A stretch of DNA of 64,000 nt, taken from Veillonella seminalis (GTDB lineage Bacteria; Bacillota; Negativicutes; Veillonellales; Veillonellaceae). The notes under the pieces were generated by a model. The model had not been told where the DNA came from. It was given only the letters and a program-made list of their open reading frames with translations, and made no database searches. The translations under genes were made by a program, and so were the position numbers. Positions 41,489 to 52,574 of the stretch are shown here, piece after piece. Location of the stretch: positions 124,001 to 188,000 of the forward strand of contig NZ_RQUZ01000002.1 of NCBI RefSeq assembly GCF_003992065.1. The letters run 5' to 3'. Every line of letters starts with the position of its first letter. Position 1 is the first letter of the stretch.

Positions 41489-43238
41489 TTTCTGTTACCA
41501 CCTCTTTCAAATTCCATCTATCTACCTTGTTCTGTGCTTCAACCATATCCTTATAGAACTCACATCTTTTCATCAACTCTTCATGGCTTCCTGCATCAAG
41601 AACAACACCCTTATCCATAACTATAATTTGGTCTGAATCTCTAATTGTGTTTAGATGATGAGCAATTGTAATAATGGTTTTATCCTTGCTTAAATCGTCA
41701 ATTGCTTCGCCGATTAGTCTTTCATTTTCACTATCAACAGCTGCCATTGCTTCATCTAATATTAAAATCGGTGCATTTTTCAGTATCATTCTTGCTATGG
41801 AGATTCTTTGTTTTTCTCCACCAGATAACTTAACTCCCATTTCACCTACTCGTGTTTCATATCCATTTGGCAATGCTGAAATAAAATCATGGCATCTTGC
41901 TTTTTTAGCAGCTTCTATGACTTCTTCTTTTGTTGCATTTAGTTTTCCAATTGCTATATTTTCAAAAATACTTAAATCAAAAAGGATAACTTCTTGTTGC
42001 ACACTACCAATCAGCATTGAGATATTTTCTTGACTATATTCTTTTATATCTTTTCCATTTATCAGTATTTGTCCTTCATCTGCATCCCAAAATCCCATAA
42101 GCAAATTAGATACAGTACTTTTCCCACAACCACTTGCTCCTACAAAGGCGTTCAAACTATTTTTCTTAAAATTCAAATTGATATTTTTAAGCTCAAAGCT
42201 ATCTTTTCCGTATGCAAAATTCACATCTTTAAATTCTATATTTCCAAATTCTAAACCTTGTTCTGTCTTTTTCTTTGGAAGCGGAACTGTTAAAACTTTT
42301 CCAATCGCCTTTAGTGCTTCCTTAAACACAATAGAAAAATGTTGCAATGTAGCCGTCTTACTTATAGATGCAGTAAAAGCAGACGATAAAATAATGGCAA
42401 GTATAAAATTAGGGGTTGTAATATTTCCATAGTAAAGAAATATACTTCCCAAAATCATGACAATAACTACTCCAATTTCCATAAATATGTCAATGAGTCC
42501 CATTGGAATTGTAATTGCTCCCATGCTCTTTTTAACCCAGTAAATATATTCTCTTGCCGTTTTTAATGTTCTTTCACTAATCTCCTCTTCTTTAGCAAAA
42601 GCCTTAATCACAGAAATATTTTTTACATATTCCATTAGCTCTTCTCTCATCTTATTTTCATGGTTAAAGTAAATAGCAAAGTTTTTATCCATTGTTTTCT
42701 GTGAAAGAACTTTTACCAAATACATGAGTGGAACTCCAGCAATCATTCCAAGAGCAAGACGCCAATCAACAAAAATCATAGCTACAAAAATAATGGTAGG
42801 CAGAAGTGTAACTGCCATTATTTCAGGAAGACCATGGGCAAGGTATACTTCCACTTGCTCTACATCATGTTGAACAATGTTGGTAAGCTCTCCTGTATTA
42901 TGTTCTTTAAAGAATCCCAAACTTAGTTTTTTCAGATGACCGATAATATCTAACCTAAGTTCTGTTAATTTTTCGTATGCTTTCTCATGGGCAACCTTTG
43001 TTGCAAAATAATAAAACACTCCTTTTAATACAAACGATATAAAGATTCCCAAGAATATATACTTTAAATTACCTTCGTTAATATTGTTTGTGATTAAAGA
43101 ACTAATCAAATATACAAGTAAGATTTGTGGTATCAAATCAAATACTATTTTTAAAGCAAGAAGTGAATTGGATAAACTATTTTTCCCAATCACTTTTTTC
43201 CTTAATTCTTTTTCCGGCATGAACAACTCTCCTTTCAA
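41481..43238 (-). CDS. ABC half-transporter (IrtA/YbtP-like), first of a pair
   Basis: A 585-residue half-transporter. The membrane part includes LALKIVFDLIPQILLVYLIS, VTLLPTIIFVAMIFVDWRLA and TIPMGLIDIFMEIGVVIVMI. The ATPase has Walker A AFVGASGCGKSTVSNLLMG, Q-loop GSVQQEVILFDL, signature KLSGGEKQRISIARMIL and Walker B PILILDEAMAAVDSENE, all intact. The upstream intergenic region holds a palindrome that also appears as a half-site before the TetR gene, so the operon is probably TetR-controlled. Confidence 0.85.
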   Translation of the reverse strand: MKGELFMPEKELRKKVIGKNSLSNSLLALKIVFDLIPQILLVYLISSLITNNINEGNLKYIFLGIFISFVLKGVFYYFATKVAHEKAYEKLTELRLDIIGHLKKLSLGFFKEHNTGELTNIVQHDVEQVEVYLAHGLPEIMAVTLLPTIIFVAMIFVDWRLALGMIAGVPLMYLVKVLSQKTMDKNFAIYFNHENKMREELMEYVKNISVIKAFAKEEEISERTLKTAREYIYWVKKSMGAITIPMGLIDIFMEIGVVIVMILGSIFLYYGNITTPNFILAIILSSAFTASISKTATLQHFSIVFKEALKAIGKVLTVPLPKKKTEQGLEFGNIEFKDVNFAYGKDSFELKNINLNFKKNSLNAFVGASGCGKSTVSNLLMGFWDADEGQILINGKDIKEYSQENISMLIGSVQQEVILFDLSIFENIAIGKLNATKEEVIEAAKKARCHDFISALPNGYETRVGEMGVKLSGGEKQRISIARMILKNAPILILDEAMAAVDSENERLIGEAIDDLSKDKTIITIAHHLNTIRDSDQIIVMDKGVVLDAGSHEELMKRCEFYKDMVEAQNKVDRWNLKEVVTENV

Positions 43239-43246
43239 AATTGAAT

Positions 43247-43270
43247 AATATTGAATTTTAATTCAGTATT
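43247..43270. promoter_or_regulatory. Probable TetR operator before the ABC/ECF operon
   Basis: Inverted repeat with arms AATATTGAAT (43247-43256) and ATTCAGTATT (43261-43270), one mismatch, four-base spacer. The arm AATACTGAAT recurs at 44523-44532, 21 bp upstream of the tetR-like gene. Shared sites suggest that regulator controls both. Confidence 0.6.
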
Positions 43271-43360
43271 AAGGTTTAAAGTAAGACTTTGCTGATTACG
43301 CAAAGTCTATTTTATCCGATCACTATATTTTTTTAAATTACTGTATCAGCAAATCAAAAA

Positions 43361-43879
43361 TTATAGCACAATCTTTTTCCATTTTCTAATCTTAGTTCTA
43401 AACGTTCCAAAAGGGGCAACCGTATTAACATGAATAAACTTATAAACTTCCCATGTCGCTGTTTTAGTAGCTTCATCAGCCCATTTTCTCATATGCGGTT
43501 GAAATAATTCTTCTTCACTTAGTGTATCAATCATTGTATAGATAGATATAATATTTTCTTTCAATCGTTTCTTTAATTCTTCTATCGATAAATGAGCATA
43601 AGTATCGGTAAACCACTGATATAATTCTCCAAGTTGATTCCATTTAAACATATCCGACGGTGTCTTTACTTCAAAACCGTTTTTCTCATCTTTTTCCCAT
43701 TTCAAAACTAATGTTGTCCATCCGAGTTGATAAGCAAGATTTTCTGCTGGTGTTCTGTCAACTTCAGGGACTCTCTTATCTTTGAGAGATTCAGGAATAA
43801 TATCAAATTCAGAAATATACTTTTCAAAACTTTTATTTATCTCAGATTTCAGTTCTTCTTTATCTTTATATATCTTCAA
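43361..43879 (-). CDS. ClbS/DfsB-like four-helix bundle protein
   Basis: A 172-residue helical protein: MKIYKDKEELKSEINKSFEK at the start, TPAENLAYQLGWTTLVLKWE, FKWNQLGELYQWFTDTYAHL and PHMRKWADEATKTATWEVYK then FIHVNTVAPFGTFRTKIRKW KK. This is the ClbS/DfsB (formerly DUF1706) family. E. coli ClbS protects its host from colibactin by opening its cyclopropane. Whether this homologue detoxifies anything is unknown. It lies between tetR and the transporter genes, all in one orientation. Confidence 0.82.
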   Translation of the reverse strand: MKIYKDKEELKSEINKSFEKYISEFDIIPESLKDKRVPEVDRTPAENLAYQLGWTTLVLKWEKDEKNGFEVKTPSDMFKWNQLGELYQWFTDTYAHLSIEELKKRLKENIISIYTMIDTLSEEELFQPHMRKWADEATKTATWEVYKFIHVNTVAPFGTFRTKIRKWKKIVL

Positions 43880-43929
43880 AATATCTCCTCCAAAAATTTA
43901 AATTTATCGCATTTAAATATCAAATCAAC

Positions 43930-44502
43930 TTACAATGATTCCACTCCCTTGTAATAACACTTTGCAATAAGTTTTAGCATATCTTTTGCCCACTTTTCAC
44001 TTTGATAATGCCTTGCTATTTCAAGAAGTCCCTCTGTAAAGTTACTGGCTAAAATATGGGCAAGCATTGGATCATATTCCTGTTTCGATTGTCTTTTTAA
44101 ACTTACTTCAATATGAACCTGCATTTGCGATATGAGTTTTTGTTTTGCTTCTGTATGCTTTGTACCTGAGCTTTTATCCATTAAAATAATTAACTTCTTA
44201 CGATCTTTTAAAAGTTCATGAATATAATTTTCTCCAACTTCATCAAACCTTTCAGAAGCAGAACCTTTTTCCAAAGATTCTTCCTCATTAAAAGCTGACT
44301 CGAAGTTTATATAAACAGAACTTACTACTGCATCAAACAAAACTGCCTTATTTTTGAAATAGGTATAAATTAGTGCCACAGGAATATCTGCTTCTTTTGC
44401 AATTTCTGTTAATTTGGCACCTCTATAATCCTTTTTATAAAATACTTTTTCTGCTGCTTCGAGTATTCTATTTCTAACTTCTTCTTTTAATACTTGTGCC
44501 AT
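43930..44502 (-). CDS. TetR-family transcriptional regulator
   Basis: A 190-residue TetR protein with the N-terminal HTH EVRNRILEAAEKVFYKKDYR GAKLTEIAKEADIPVALIYT YFKNKAVLFDAVV and a helical ligand-binding domain (FDEVGENYIHELLKDRKKLI). It is the first gene of the cargo cluster. A half-site of the palindrome at 43247 lies 21-30 bp before its start, suggesting autoregulation and control of the ABC/ECF operon by the transported substrate. Confidence 0.88.
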   Translation of the reverse strand: MAQVLKEEVRNRILEAAEKVFYKKDYRGAKLTEIAKEADIPVALIYTYFKNKAVLFDAVVSSVYINFESAFNEEESLEKGSASERFDEVGENYIHELLKDRKKLIILMDKSSGTKHTEAKQKLISQMQVHIEVSLKRQSKQEYDPMLAHILASNFTEGLLEIARHYQSEKWAKDMLKLIAKCYYKGVESL

Positions 44503-44577
44503 AGCACACCTCTTTCTATTCCAATACTGAATCTATATTTAATAATAAATTAAAAATCAATATTTGTCAAGATAGAT

Positions 44578-46439
<1,862 letters not shown>

Positions 46440-46512
46440 TCAATAAAAAAAGAATTAAGAAGTACATATTTCACTAAAATAGTGATTAAGTGTTCTCCTT
46501 AATTCTATTACT

Positions 46513-47507
46513 CCTGCTGCAAGCTTATATTTCTTATATTGCTTAACTGCAAAATGAGTAGGGTCTTTCTTTTCAAGAGCTTCAAAGAGCCTATCAATTG
46601 GGTTCATATAGGTTTCGTCATCTTCTCTAACCTCACTTGCGTCAATCATATCCAAAAGTGTCTTAAAGTTCTTTTCTTCTTCAGGTGCTTCATAATAAAT
46701 ATACCCAATAAGAGCAGTGTAATATAGCTTTTCAGCCTTTACCCAAAAATCTTCTCCTGCCTTTTCTCCATCTCCCTTGGTGTTGGCAATTATAGTTTGG
46801 ACAAGCTTTAAAATATCTTTTTCACTTCTCAGATATGCAAAGGGGTTGTATTTCATAGATTTTTTAAAGTTTATTGTATTTAAAATCTTTATGTCATATC
46901 CATTTTCATAAAGCATTTTTCCACACTCTAACACAAGTGTGCCTTTAGGGTCTGTTACTACATAAGAAGAATGCATTTGCATTAGATTTGGCTTTACATA
47001 AAATCTTGTCTTACCTGATCCAGAACCACCTATTACTAATACATTTTTATTTCTAGCGTATTTAGGATTTTTAGGTCTTGAGTTCATTGTTAGTCTTTCA
47101 GTATTAGTTATTAGTACATTGTTTTCAAACTTAGGGTCAATGTATGGAGCAATATCCTTGTTTTCTCCCCATCTTGCGGATCCATATTCCTTACCTTGCC
47201 TATATTTCTTTTTATTTTTACCTTTACTATAAACAATTAGCTTAACAAGAGCAGCAACTGAAACACCTACTAACAAGTCCCTTGGATTAAGGCTTGGTAT
47301 ATAAGATAAAGTTCCTATATCAGAAATTCCCACCATTATTCTATCAATAATATCTCCTCCTACATAAGAATTGATGTGCTTAGAAAAGATATTTCCAATG
47401 TAGAAAAAGGATAGATAAGGAATGTTTGATAATATAAATTTCTTTGGGTTGTCTATTTTAATTAAGTTTTTAATATCAGAAAGAATGGCTTCTAATACCT
47501 TATTCAT
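46513..47507 (-). pseudogene. virD4: virD4 coupling protein, N-terminal half (split by the mobilizable element)
   Basis: About 331 codons. The N-terminal region has membrane helices (LILSNIPYLSFFYIGNIF area and LLVGVSVAALVKLIVY), then EYGSARWGENKDIAPYID and Walker A NVLVIGGSGSGKTRFYVKPN, with VVTDPKGTLVLECGKML. The family sequence ends at YKKYKLAAG, where it meets the element at 46512-46516; the frame then runs 18 more codons of element DNA to a stop at 46455. The remainder is at 30572-31376. In this state no complete coupling protein can be made. Confidence 0.85.
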
Positions 47508-48234
47508 CGTAGAAACCTTCGCTATCTAATAAAATTAGTAGATAGTGTCTTCCCTTTGGTGTTATAAATGTTTGTATTCCTACAAGTGTACCTAGTGGAT
47601 CAACCCATTCTTTTACTTCAAAATATCCCTTGTTCTTATCTGCATAAGGTAAGAGTTTCTTTTTCTTATCTCTGTAAATTAATCCTTTATCCATTAAAAA
47701 GCTTATAAACTGATTTTGTGGTATTCCTAACTCCTTGGCAGTATTTCTAAAGTTTGTAAGTAGGTTATAATCTACTAATTTGTCATAATAGTCTGCCTTT
47801 GGTCTTAATTCTTCAATTTCTTCTTCTCTTTCGGCAATAATTCTATTGGCTACAAGAATTGCATCTGCAAGTAACTCTTCATTAGTTTTCTTTTCTTGAC
47901 TTGCTATATATCCTCCGTTTTTTCTAATGCTCGGTAAAACTTCTCTAGTTACCCAAGTTTTGAAGATTTTTGCTTGTGGTAGTTTTGATGAAAGGATAAG
48001 TGAATACAATCCTGATTCGTTAATTATTGAAATATTCTGTATTCCTCCAGGGGTGTTCCATTTCGTTACACCCTTATCTTCTTCATCTACATGGTCATAA
48101 ACAGCTTTTCTTGGATTGACATATCCTAGCATAGTTGCTACTTCATTTGCTATAAAGAAAAACTCACCGTCTTTTTCTATAACAGTGAGTTTCCCAAAAT
48201 TCTTATTTTCAAATGTTTTTAAATTACTTATCAT
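47500..48234 (-). CDS. BRO-N/KilAC antirepressor
   Basis: A 244-residue protein with an N-terminal BRO domain (FGKLTVIEKDGEFFFIANEV ATMLGYVNPRKAVYDHVDEE, then ISIINESGLYSLILSSKLPQ) and a C-terminal KilAC-type domain (LLTNFRNTAKELGIPQNQFI SFLMDKGLIYRDKK). Such proteins bind DNA and often relieve repression. It is a standard neighbour of virD4 and pcfB in Tn1549-like conjugative elements and overlaps them by 8 and 4 nt. Confidence 0.85.
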   Translation of the reverse strand: MISNLKTFENKNFGKLTVIEKDGEFFFIANEVATMLGYVNPRKAVYDHVDEEDKGVTKWNTPGGIQNISIINESGLYSLILSSKLPQAKIFKTWVTREVLPSIRKNGGYIASQEKKTNEELLADAILVANRIIAEREEEIEELRPKADYYDKLVDYNLLTNFRNTAKELGIPQNQFISFLMDKGLIYRDKKKKLLPYADKNKGYFEVKEWVDPLGTLVGIQTFITPKGRHYLLILLDSEGFYDE

Positions 48235-48716
48235 AAGCTTTGCTCCTTATGTTTATTTTTAACTTTATCTTTACTGATAGTGTCCTTAGCCATATCTTTA
48301 AACTTATTTATAGCCTTCGTTATTGAATCTTTCCTATCGGCCTTTCTTTCAGAAGCCTTAACTGCTTTTTTAAAGGCATGTTCCATTACCTTTATATCCT
48401 TAGATTGAAAAAACACAGAGTGATTACCAGTTTCCTTATCTTTCATAACAGAAAACTTCACTCCGTGTTTATTTAAAATTTTCTTTAGTTCTTTTAACTC
48501 AGGATCTTTTAGATTAATTTCTTCTAACTGTCCCTTTTTAACCATATCCTTTAGTTTTACTTCTTCTCCATTATTTTTTATTACATTTTTTAAGCCTCCT
48601 TGTTCTTCTATTTGCTTGTGTACTTTCTTTAAAGCATCAAGAATTGCTTTACTTGTTGCTTTTGCAAGCCTTACTTCAAGATTAAGACTTGACCTAGATA
48701 CTTCTTCATTAATCAT
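48231..48716 (-). CDS. PcfB-family (DUF3801) conjugation protein
   Basis: A 161-residue basic protein: VSRSSLNLEVRLAKATSKAI LDALKKVHKQIEE, then PELKELKKILNKHGVKFSVM KDKETGNHSVFFQSKDIKVM and a Lys-rich tail. This is the PcfB/DUF3801 pattern. In the pCF10 plasmid PcfB binds PcfC (a VirD4) as an accessory. It is coupled by 8 nt to the DnaC-like gene upstream and 4 nt to the antirepressor downstream. Confidence 0.82.
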   Translation of the reverse strand: MINEEVSRSSLNLEVRLAKATSKAILDALKKVHKQIEEQGGLKNVIKNNGEEVKLKDMVKKGQLEEINLKDPELKELKKILNKHGVKFSVMKDKETGNHSVFFQSKDIKVMEHAFKKAVKASERKADRKDSITKAINKFKDMAKDTISKDKVKNKHKEQSL

Positions 48717-49536
48717 CTATTCCACCTCCATATAAAAGTAACTCTTTGTATTTTCTTAACTTCTCTTGATGGATTTTTCTTCTAAAATCTTCTCCCGTAA
48801 CTTTAACTGGTATTGTCATTTCAAGTATTCTTGAATATATTCTCTGATACTCAAGGTCAATATTAGGATTTTGAATAATTTCTAATGATAAATTTGTAGT
48901 AAAAATTGTCGGCCTACCCTTTAAGTATCTTGAGTTTATAATGTTATATACTTGTTCTCTTGCATAAGATGTATCCCTTTCAATTCCAAGGTCATCTAAG
49001 ATTAACAAAGGAATATTAGATAAGTTATTTATAATTTCATTTGAATCTAACTTAAATACTGATTTTTGTATTTGATTTATAACCTGAGATAAATTCATAA
49101 TCTTAACTTTAACTTGTTCTCTTTCAATTAATTCATTTGCTATTGCACAAGCAAGGTAAGTTTTTCCACTGCCAACATCTCCATAAAATAAAAGTCCAAC
49201 ATTGTCTTCCTTCATTTGTTCAAAACTTTTAGCATAATTGTAAGCAACCTTGTAAGCTTGACCTTTTTCATTTAAGTATTTCTCAAAAGTATATTGGTGT
49301 TGGAGCGGCGATGAGAAGCAATCTCTTTTCAATGATGATATTTTCATCAGTCTTTCTCTTTCTTCATTTTCCTTATCTCTTTTTATTTCACATTCGCATT
49401 TAATTCTGGGAATAAACTTTGTAAATCCAAGGTCAAGTAATTCTCCATCGACTCTTTTACCGCATACCTTGCAATAGATATGTCCATTTCTTTCAATATC
49501 ATTTTCTCTTAATACAAAATCTTTTAATCTTTTCAT
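48709..49536 (-). CDS. DnaC/IstB-like ATPase (helicase loader)
   Basis: A 275-residue AAA+ protein with a four-cysteine zinc region near the N-terminus (YCKVCGKRVDGELLDLGFT then IKCECE), Walker A GLLFYGDVGSGKTYLACAIA, Walker B LLILDDLGIE and sensor 1 TIFTTNLSLE. It is of the DnaC helicase-loader class seen in conjugative elements and phages. It probably loads DnaB at the origin defined by the upstream initiator gene, with which it overlaps by 4 nt. Confidence 0.88.
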   Translation of the reverse strand: MKRLKDFVLRENDIERNGHIYCKVCGKRVDGELLDLGFTKFIPRIKCECEIKRDKENEERERLMKISSLKRDCFSSPLQHQYTFEKYLNEKGQAYKVAYNYAKSFEQMKEDNVGLLFYGDVGSGKTYLACAIANELIEREQVKVKIMNLSQVINQIQKSVFKLDSNEIINNLSNIPLLILDDLGIERDTSYAREQVYNIINSRYLKGRPTIFTTNLSLEIIQNPNIDLEYQRIYSRILEMTIPVKVTGEDFRRKIHQEKLRKYKELLLYGGGIDD

Positions 49537-50306
49537 AAACTCTCTCCTATATCGTAATTCATTTTCCTTGTTGTATTATTATTAATATTTTTTGCCTGAT
49601 CATTAAGATACCAATTGATTATCGTTGCCTTGTGATCCTGATAATCTCTGTTATTTGCTTTCATATATGACGACAACCTATCAATGTACTCATTAATTCT
49701 GTTTCCTAACTCATTTGTTAAGTCCTTGTATTCTTCATCAGTCAAAAATATATTTTTATATATTCCATAAGGCTTTTGTCCCTTACTAAAATCATTATTT
49801 CTTAACTCATTATTACTAATATTGTTATAGTTACCTTCCGATTTTCGAAAATCTTGACTTTCGATATTCGAATCTCTTGAATTTCGATTATCGAACTTCT
49901 GGAATTTTGTTTTTCGAACTTCTTGATTTTTTAATTCCATATTATTAAATATGCTCATAAAGTCTTTAACATAAATTCTGTTAGGCTTTCCCAGTCCTTG
50001 TCTTTTCTTTTCAATCAGTCCTATTCCTGATTTAATATCAAGCTCAGCTATTAATTTATTTGCTTTTTCACTGGCACAATTAAATTGATCTTTTATACTT
50101 TCAATTGTGTAGTAAATAAAGACTTTTCCATCTTCATCTATCCAGCCATTTTTATATGAAAGACCCATTCGATTAAGCATATATGAATACAAAACTTTTG
50201 CTTCAATAGAAATGCTCTCAAAAATCTCATCTTCCATTAATACCATAGGCAACCTAATGAAGTTATACATTTCAGATTGCCTATTATAAAAATAATCAAA
50301 ATTCAT
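49533..50306 (-). CDS. repA: Replication initiator (RepA_N type) of the conjugative element
   Basis: A 257-residue protein. The N-terminal RepA_N domain is FYNRQSEMYNFIRLPMVLME DEIFESISIEAKVLYSYMLN, then WIDEDGKVFIYYTIESIKDQ FNCASEKANKLIAELD. The C-terminal domain (YGIYKNIFLTDEEYKDLTNE, then NNRDYQDHKATIINWYLND) is the same DnaD-like end as in the initiator at 33220-33972, so the two belong to one superfamily. The linker (residues about 130-160) is coded by four 23-bp iterons, so the origin lies within the gene. Confidence 0.85.
   Translation of the reverse strand: MNFDYFYNRQSEMYNFIRLPMVLMEDEIFESISIEAKVLYSYMLNRMGLSYKNGWIDEDGKVFIYYTIESIKDQFNCASEKANKLIAELDIKSGIGLIEKKRQGLGKPNRIYVKDFMSIFNNMELKNQEVRKTKFQKFDNRNSRDSNIESQDFRKSEGNYNNISNNELRNNDFSKGQKPYGIYKNIFLTDEEYKDLTNELGNRINEYIDRLSSYMKANNRDYQDHKATIINWYLNDQAKNINNNTTRKMNYDIGESL
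49836..49927. repeat. Four tandem 23-bp iterons inside repA
   Basis: Units at 49836, 49859, 49882 and 49905, each 23 bp, of consensus TTTCGATTTTCGAACTTCTT followed by GAA. Because 23 is not a multiple of three, successive units are read in different frames, so conservation is selected on DNA and not on protein. This is the usual RepA_N arrangement of an origin within the initiator gene. Confidence 0.82.
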
Positions 50307-50325
50307 CCCTACCTCCTTTCTTTGA

Positions 50326-50360
50326 AATAAAAAAAGAGCAGCCTTATTTAAGCTACTCTT
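50326..50360 (-). terminator. Intrinsic terminator between recombinase and repA
   Basis: Minus-strand arms GAGTAGC and GCTGCTC (50335-50357, one mismatch) followed by T7. It insulates repA from upstream leftward transcription of the recombinase gene. Confidence 0.7.
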
Positions 50361-50411
50361 GTAGAAAGTATAAAATGGGTTTTATCTTATTATATTTTTC
50401 TTTGTTTCTCC

Positions 50412-50536
50412 TCATACCAGTTGCAAAACTACTCTTACATCCATGTAGTTTTTTTGAGTCTTTTTGACGTATCCTTCTTCATCTTTATCGAAGACAAAAT
50501 GCTTATAAAACTGCTTAAAATGCAGGATTTCTATAT
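50412..50536 (-). pseudogene. Unidentified 3' gene remnant beside the recombinase
   Basis: A minus-strand frame without a start gives HFKQFYKHFVFDKDEEGYVK then KTQKNYMDVRVVLQLV before TGA at 50412. It looks like the C-terminus of a real protein, not of random DNA, and directly follows the recombinase stop. It may be the 3' end of a gene cut by integration, i.e. a landmark for the attachment site. I do not recognise it. Confidence 0.3.
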
Positions 50537-52210
50537 TTACATCTTTTGTATCAACGCTATAGTCTCGACATTATCTATTTTGTCCAAACTAAAGTCAATG
50601 TCATAATCTATAAGCGGAAGCTTGAAAACAACCGATTTTATCCAAGTTCCATTTTTAGGTTTTTCATCATAAATCTGAATTTCTTCTATCAATTCATTGA
50701 GCAATCTCTTTTTGTCGATATCTCCAAGAACTGAATAAAGGCTATTAAAATTAATAAGAATCTTGTAGATGTTATCAGAGGTTATTTTTTCTTCAAGAAT
50801 TGCCTCTTTCCTTTTTCTGCTATCATTTAACTGCATTTCTGCATATTCTAACTGATCATATATTGCATCAAGTCTGAGATTTAAATCAGTATATTTTCTA
50901 TCATAATGCTTATCTTCAAAATTTAAAGAGTCTATTTGATTAATTAGTGATGCTTTTGTACCTGTTAATTGCCTAATCTTCGCTAAGTGCTTATTAATAA
51001 CTTCGTCAATTTTTTTAGTGTCTATTTGAATATTGATTTTTTCTTCAATTTTTTTGGCAAAAGTAGGATTGCTAACTATTTGAGTAATTATTGGTTCTAC
51101 TTCTTTTTCAATTAATTCAGCCCTAATTTGTTTATTAAAAGTACATGTATGTCCATTCATCATTTGTCGATGCTTGCAACCGTAATAGTAATAATCTTTG
51201 TAATGCTCTCCTTCTTTGTTTTTATTACGTTTTCGGCTTTTATTTCCATATAAACCAGCACCACAATATGGGCATTTTATTAGATTTGATAAGATATGAA
51301 CTCTTTCATCTTTTCCTCTATTTACCTTTTCATACTTTTTAGCTTGAGATTTTCTTTTTTCCTGTACTTCATTCCACAACTCATCGTCAATTAAAGGTTC
51401 ATGATTTCCTTGAGCTATAATATAATGATCAGATTTTTCTAATTTAATTTTACCAGTAGTTTTATCTTTAATCGTTTTTCTTCTTCCATATGCAATTTTC
51501 CCATTATATACAGGATTGTCCAATATTTGTCTTATTAAACTAGCTGAAAAATATGGATTCTTGCCATTTTGTCTTATAGGTTTATTAATACCTAAAGAAA
51601 CTAAATACTTAGATACTCCATTGGCTCCCATATCTGAATTAGCATATAAATCAAAAATCATCCTTACTGCTTTAGCTTCATCTTCATTAACAACTAATTC
51701 TCCATTATCTAAGGAATAGCCAATTGGAGCAAAACCACCATTCCATTTACCTTCTCTAGCCTTTTGTTTTCGACCTTCCATAGTTTGAGAAAGTATATTT
51801 TCACGTTCCATTTCTGCTACTGCTGAAAGAATTGTTATAACAAGTTTTCCAGAATCTTTAGAGCTGTCTAAACTATCATCAACACAAATTAGATTTACAT
51901 TATGATTTTCCATGATTTGTAATGACTGCAATACATCCGCTGCATTTCTTCCAAATCTTGATAATTTAAAAACCATTACATAATCAACTTTATCTTTTTC
52001 AGCTTCTATATCATTAAGCATAGCTATGAATTCATTTCTACCTGAAATAGATGTTCCTGATTTTCCAGCATCTTTATAGGTTTTTATTATTTCTATATCA
52101 TAAGCTTTTGCATACTGTTTTATTCTTTCTTCCTGAGCATCAAGTGAGTAACCATCAATTTGCATAGATGTTGACACTCTTGTATATACATACGCTTTTT
52201 TCTTTTTCAT
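50537..52210 (-). CDS. int: Large serine recombinase of the conjugative element
   Basis: A 557-residue large serine recombinase: KKAYVYTRVSTSMQIDGYSL (nucleophile Ser12), GKSGTSISGRNEFIAMLND, FKLSRFGRNAADVLQ and ETILS-type VAEMERENILSQTMEGRKQK. The recombinase domain includes APIGYSLDNGELVVNEDEAK; the zinc ribbon is LIKCPYCGAGLYGNKSRKR, and a coiled coil and LINELIEEIQIYDEKP follow. It is probably the integrase of the conjugative element. It differs from both the prophage integrase and the TnpX-like protein. Confidence 0.92.
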   Translation of the reverse strand: MKKKKAYVYTRVSTSMQIDGYSLDAQEERIKQYAKAYDIEIIKTYKDAGKSGTSISGRNEFIAMLNDIEAEKDKVDYVMVFKLSRFGRNAADVLQSLQIMENHNVNLICVDDSLDSSKDSGKLVITILSAVAEMERENILSQTMEGRKQKAREGKWNGGFAPIGYSLDNGELVVNEDEAKAVRMIFDLYANSDMGANGVSKYLVSLGINKPIRQNGKNPYFSASLIRQILDNPVYNGKIAYGRRKTIKDKTTGKIKLEKSDHYIIAQGNHEPLIDDELWNEVQEKRKSQAKKYEKVNRGKDERVHILSNLIKCPYCGAGLYGNKSRKRNKNKEGEHYKDYYYYGCKHRQMMNGHTCTFNKQIRAELIEKEVEPIITQIVSNPTFAKKIEEKINIQIDTKKIDEVINKHLAKIRQLTGTKASLINQIDSLNFEDKHYDRKYTDLNLRLDAIYDQLEYAEMQLNDSRKRKEAILEEKITSDNIYKILINFNSLYSVLGDIDKKRLLNELIEEIQIYDEKPKNGTWIKSVVFKLPLIDYDIDFSLDKIDNVETIALIQKM

Positions 52211-52297
52211 TTTTCCACCTTTAGTTTGGACATATTTTCACGTTATAGTTATACCTACATTTTACATAAGTCTTAATATAAAAGTCAATGCAGTAGC

Positions 52298-52462
52298 CTA
52301 ATCCGAAGAATTAATATTATCCTCATTTTTATTTTTTTCTGAAAGTCTTGGCGGTACTTCCAATTTTTCAAAGTCTATTTGATCTACATACTTTTCTATT
52401 AATTCTTGAAGAAGCACAGCCAAAGAATCTAATTGATTATTTTTATTTGACATATTATCCAA
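52298..52462 (-). CDS. Small acidic protein upstream of the recombinase (possible excision factor)
   Basis: A 54-codon ORF from TTG 52462 behind GGAGG-ATTTCAAC; ATG 52453 is the alternative start but is 17 nt from the site. Sequence MDNMSNKNNQLDSLAVLLQE, then LIEKYVDQIDFEKLEVPPRL. It sits 88 bp upstream of the large serine recombinase gene on the same strand. Small proteins in this position can be directionality factors, but nothing in the sequence proves it. Confidence 0.5.
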   Translation of the reverse strand: MDNMSNKNNQLDSLAVLLQELIEKYVDQIDFEKLEVPPRLSEKNKNEDNINSSD

Positions 52463-52574
52463 GTTGAAATCCTCCGATATTTTAATTTCAACTTGTATAT
52501 GTCAGAAATTTTTTTAGAACTTACCTAATAATCTAATTTACAAAAAAATACTATTAATTTATTTTACTCACAAA

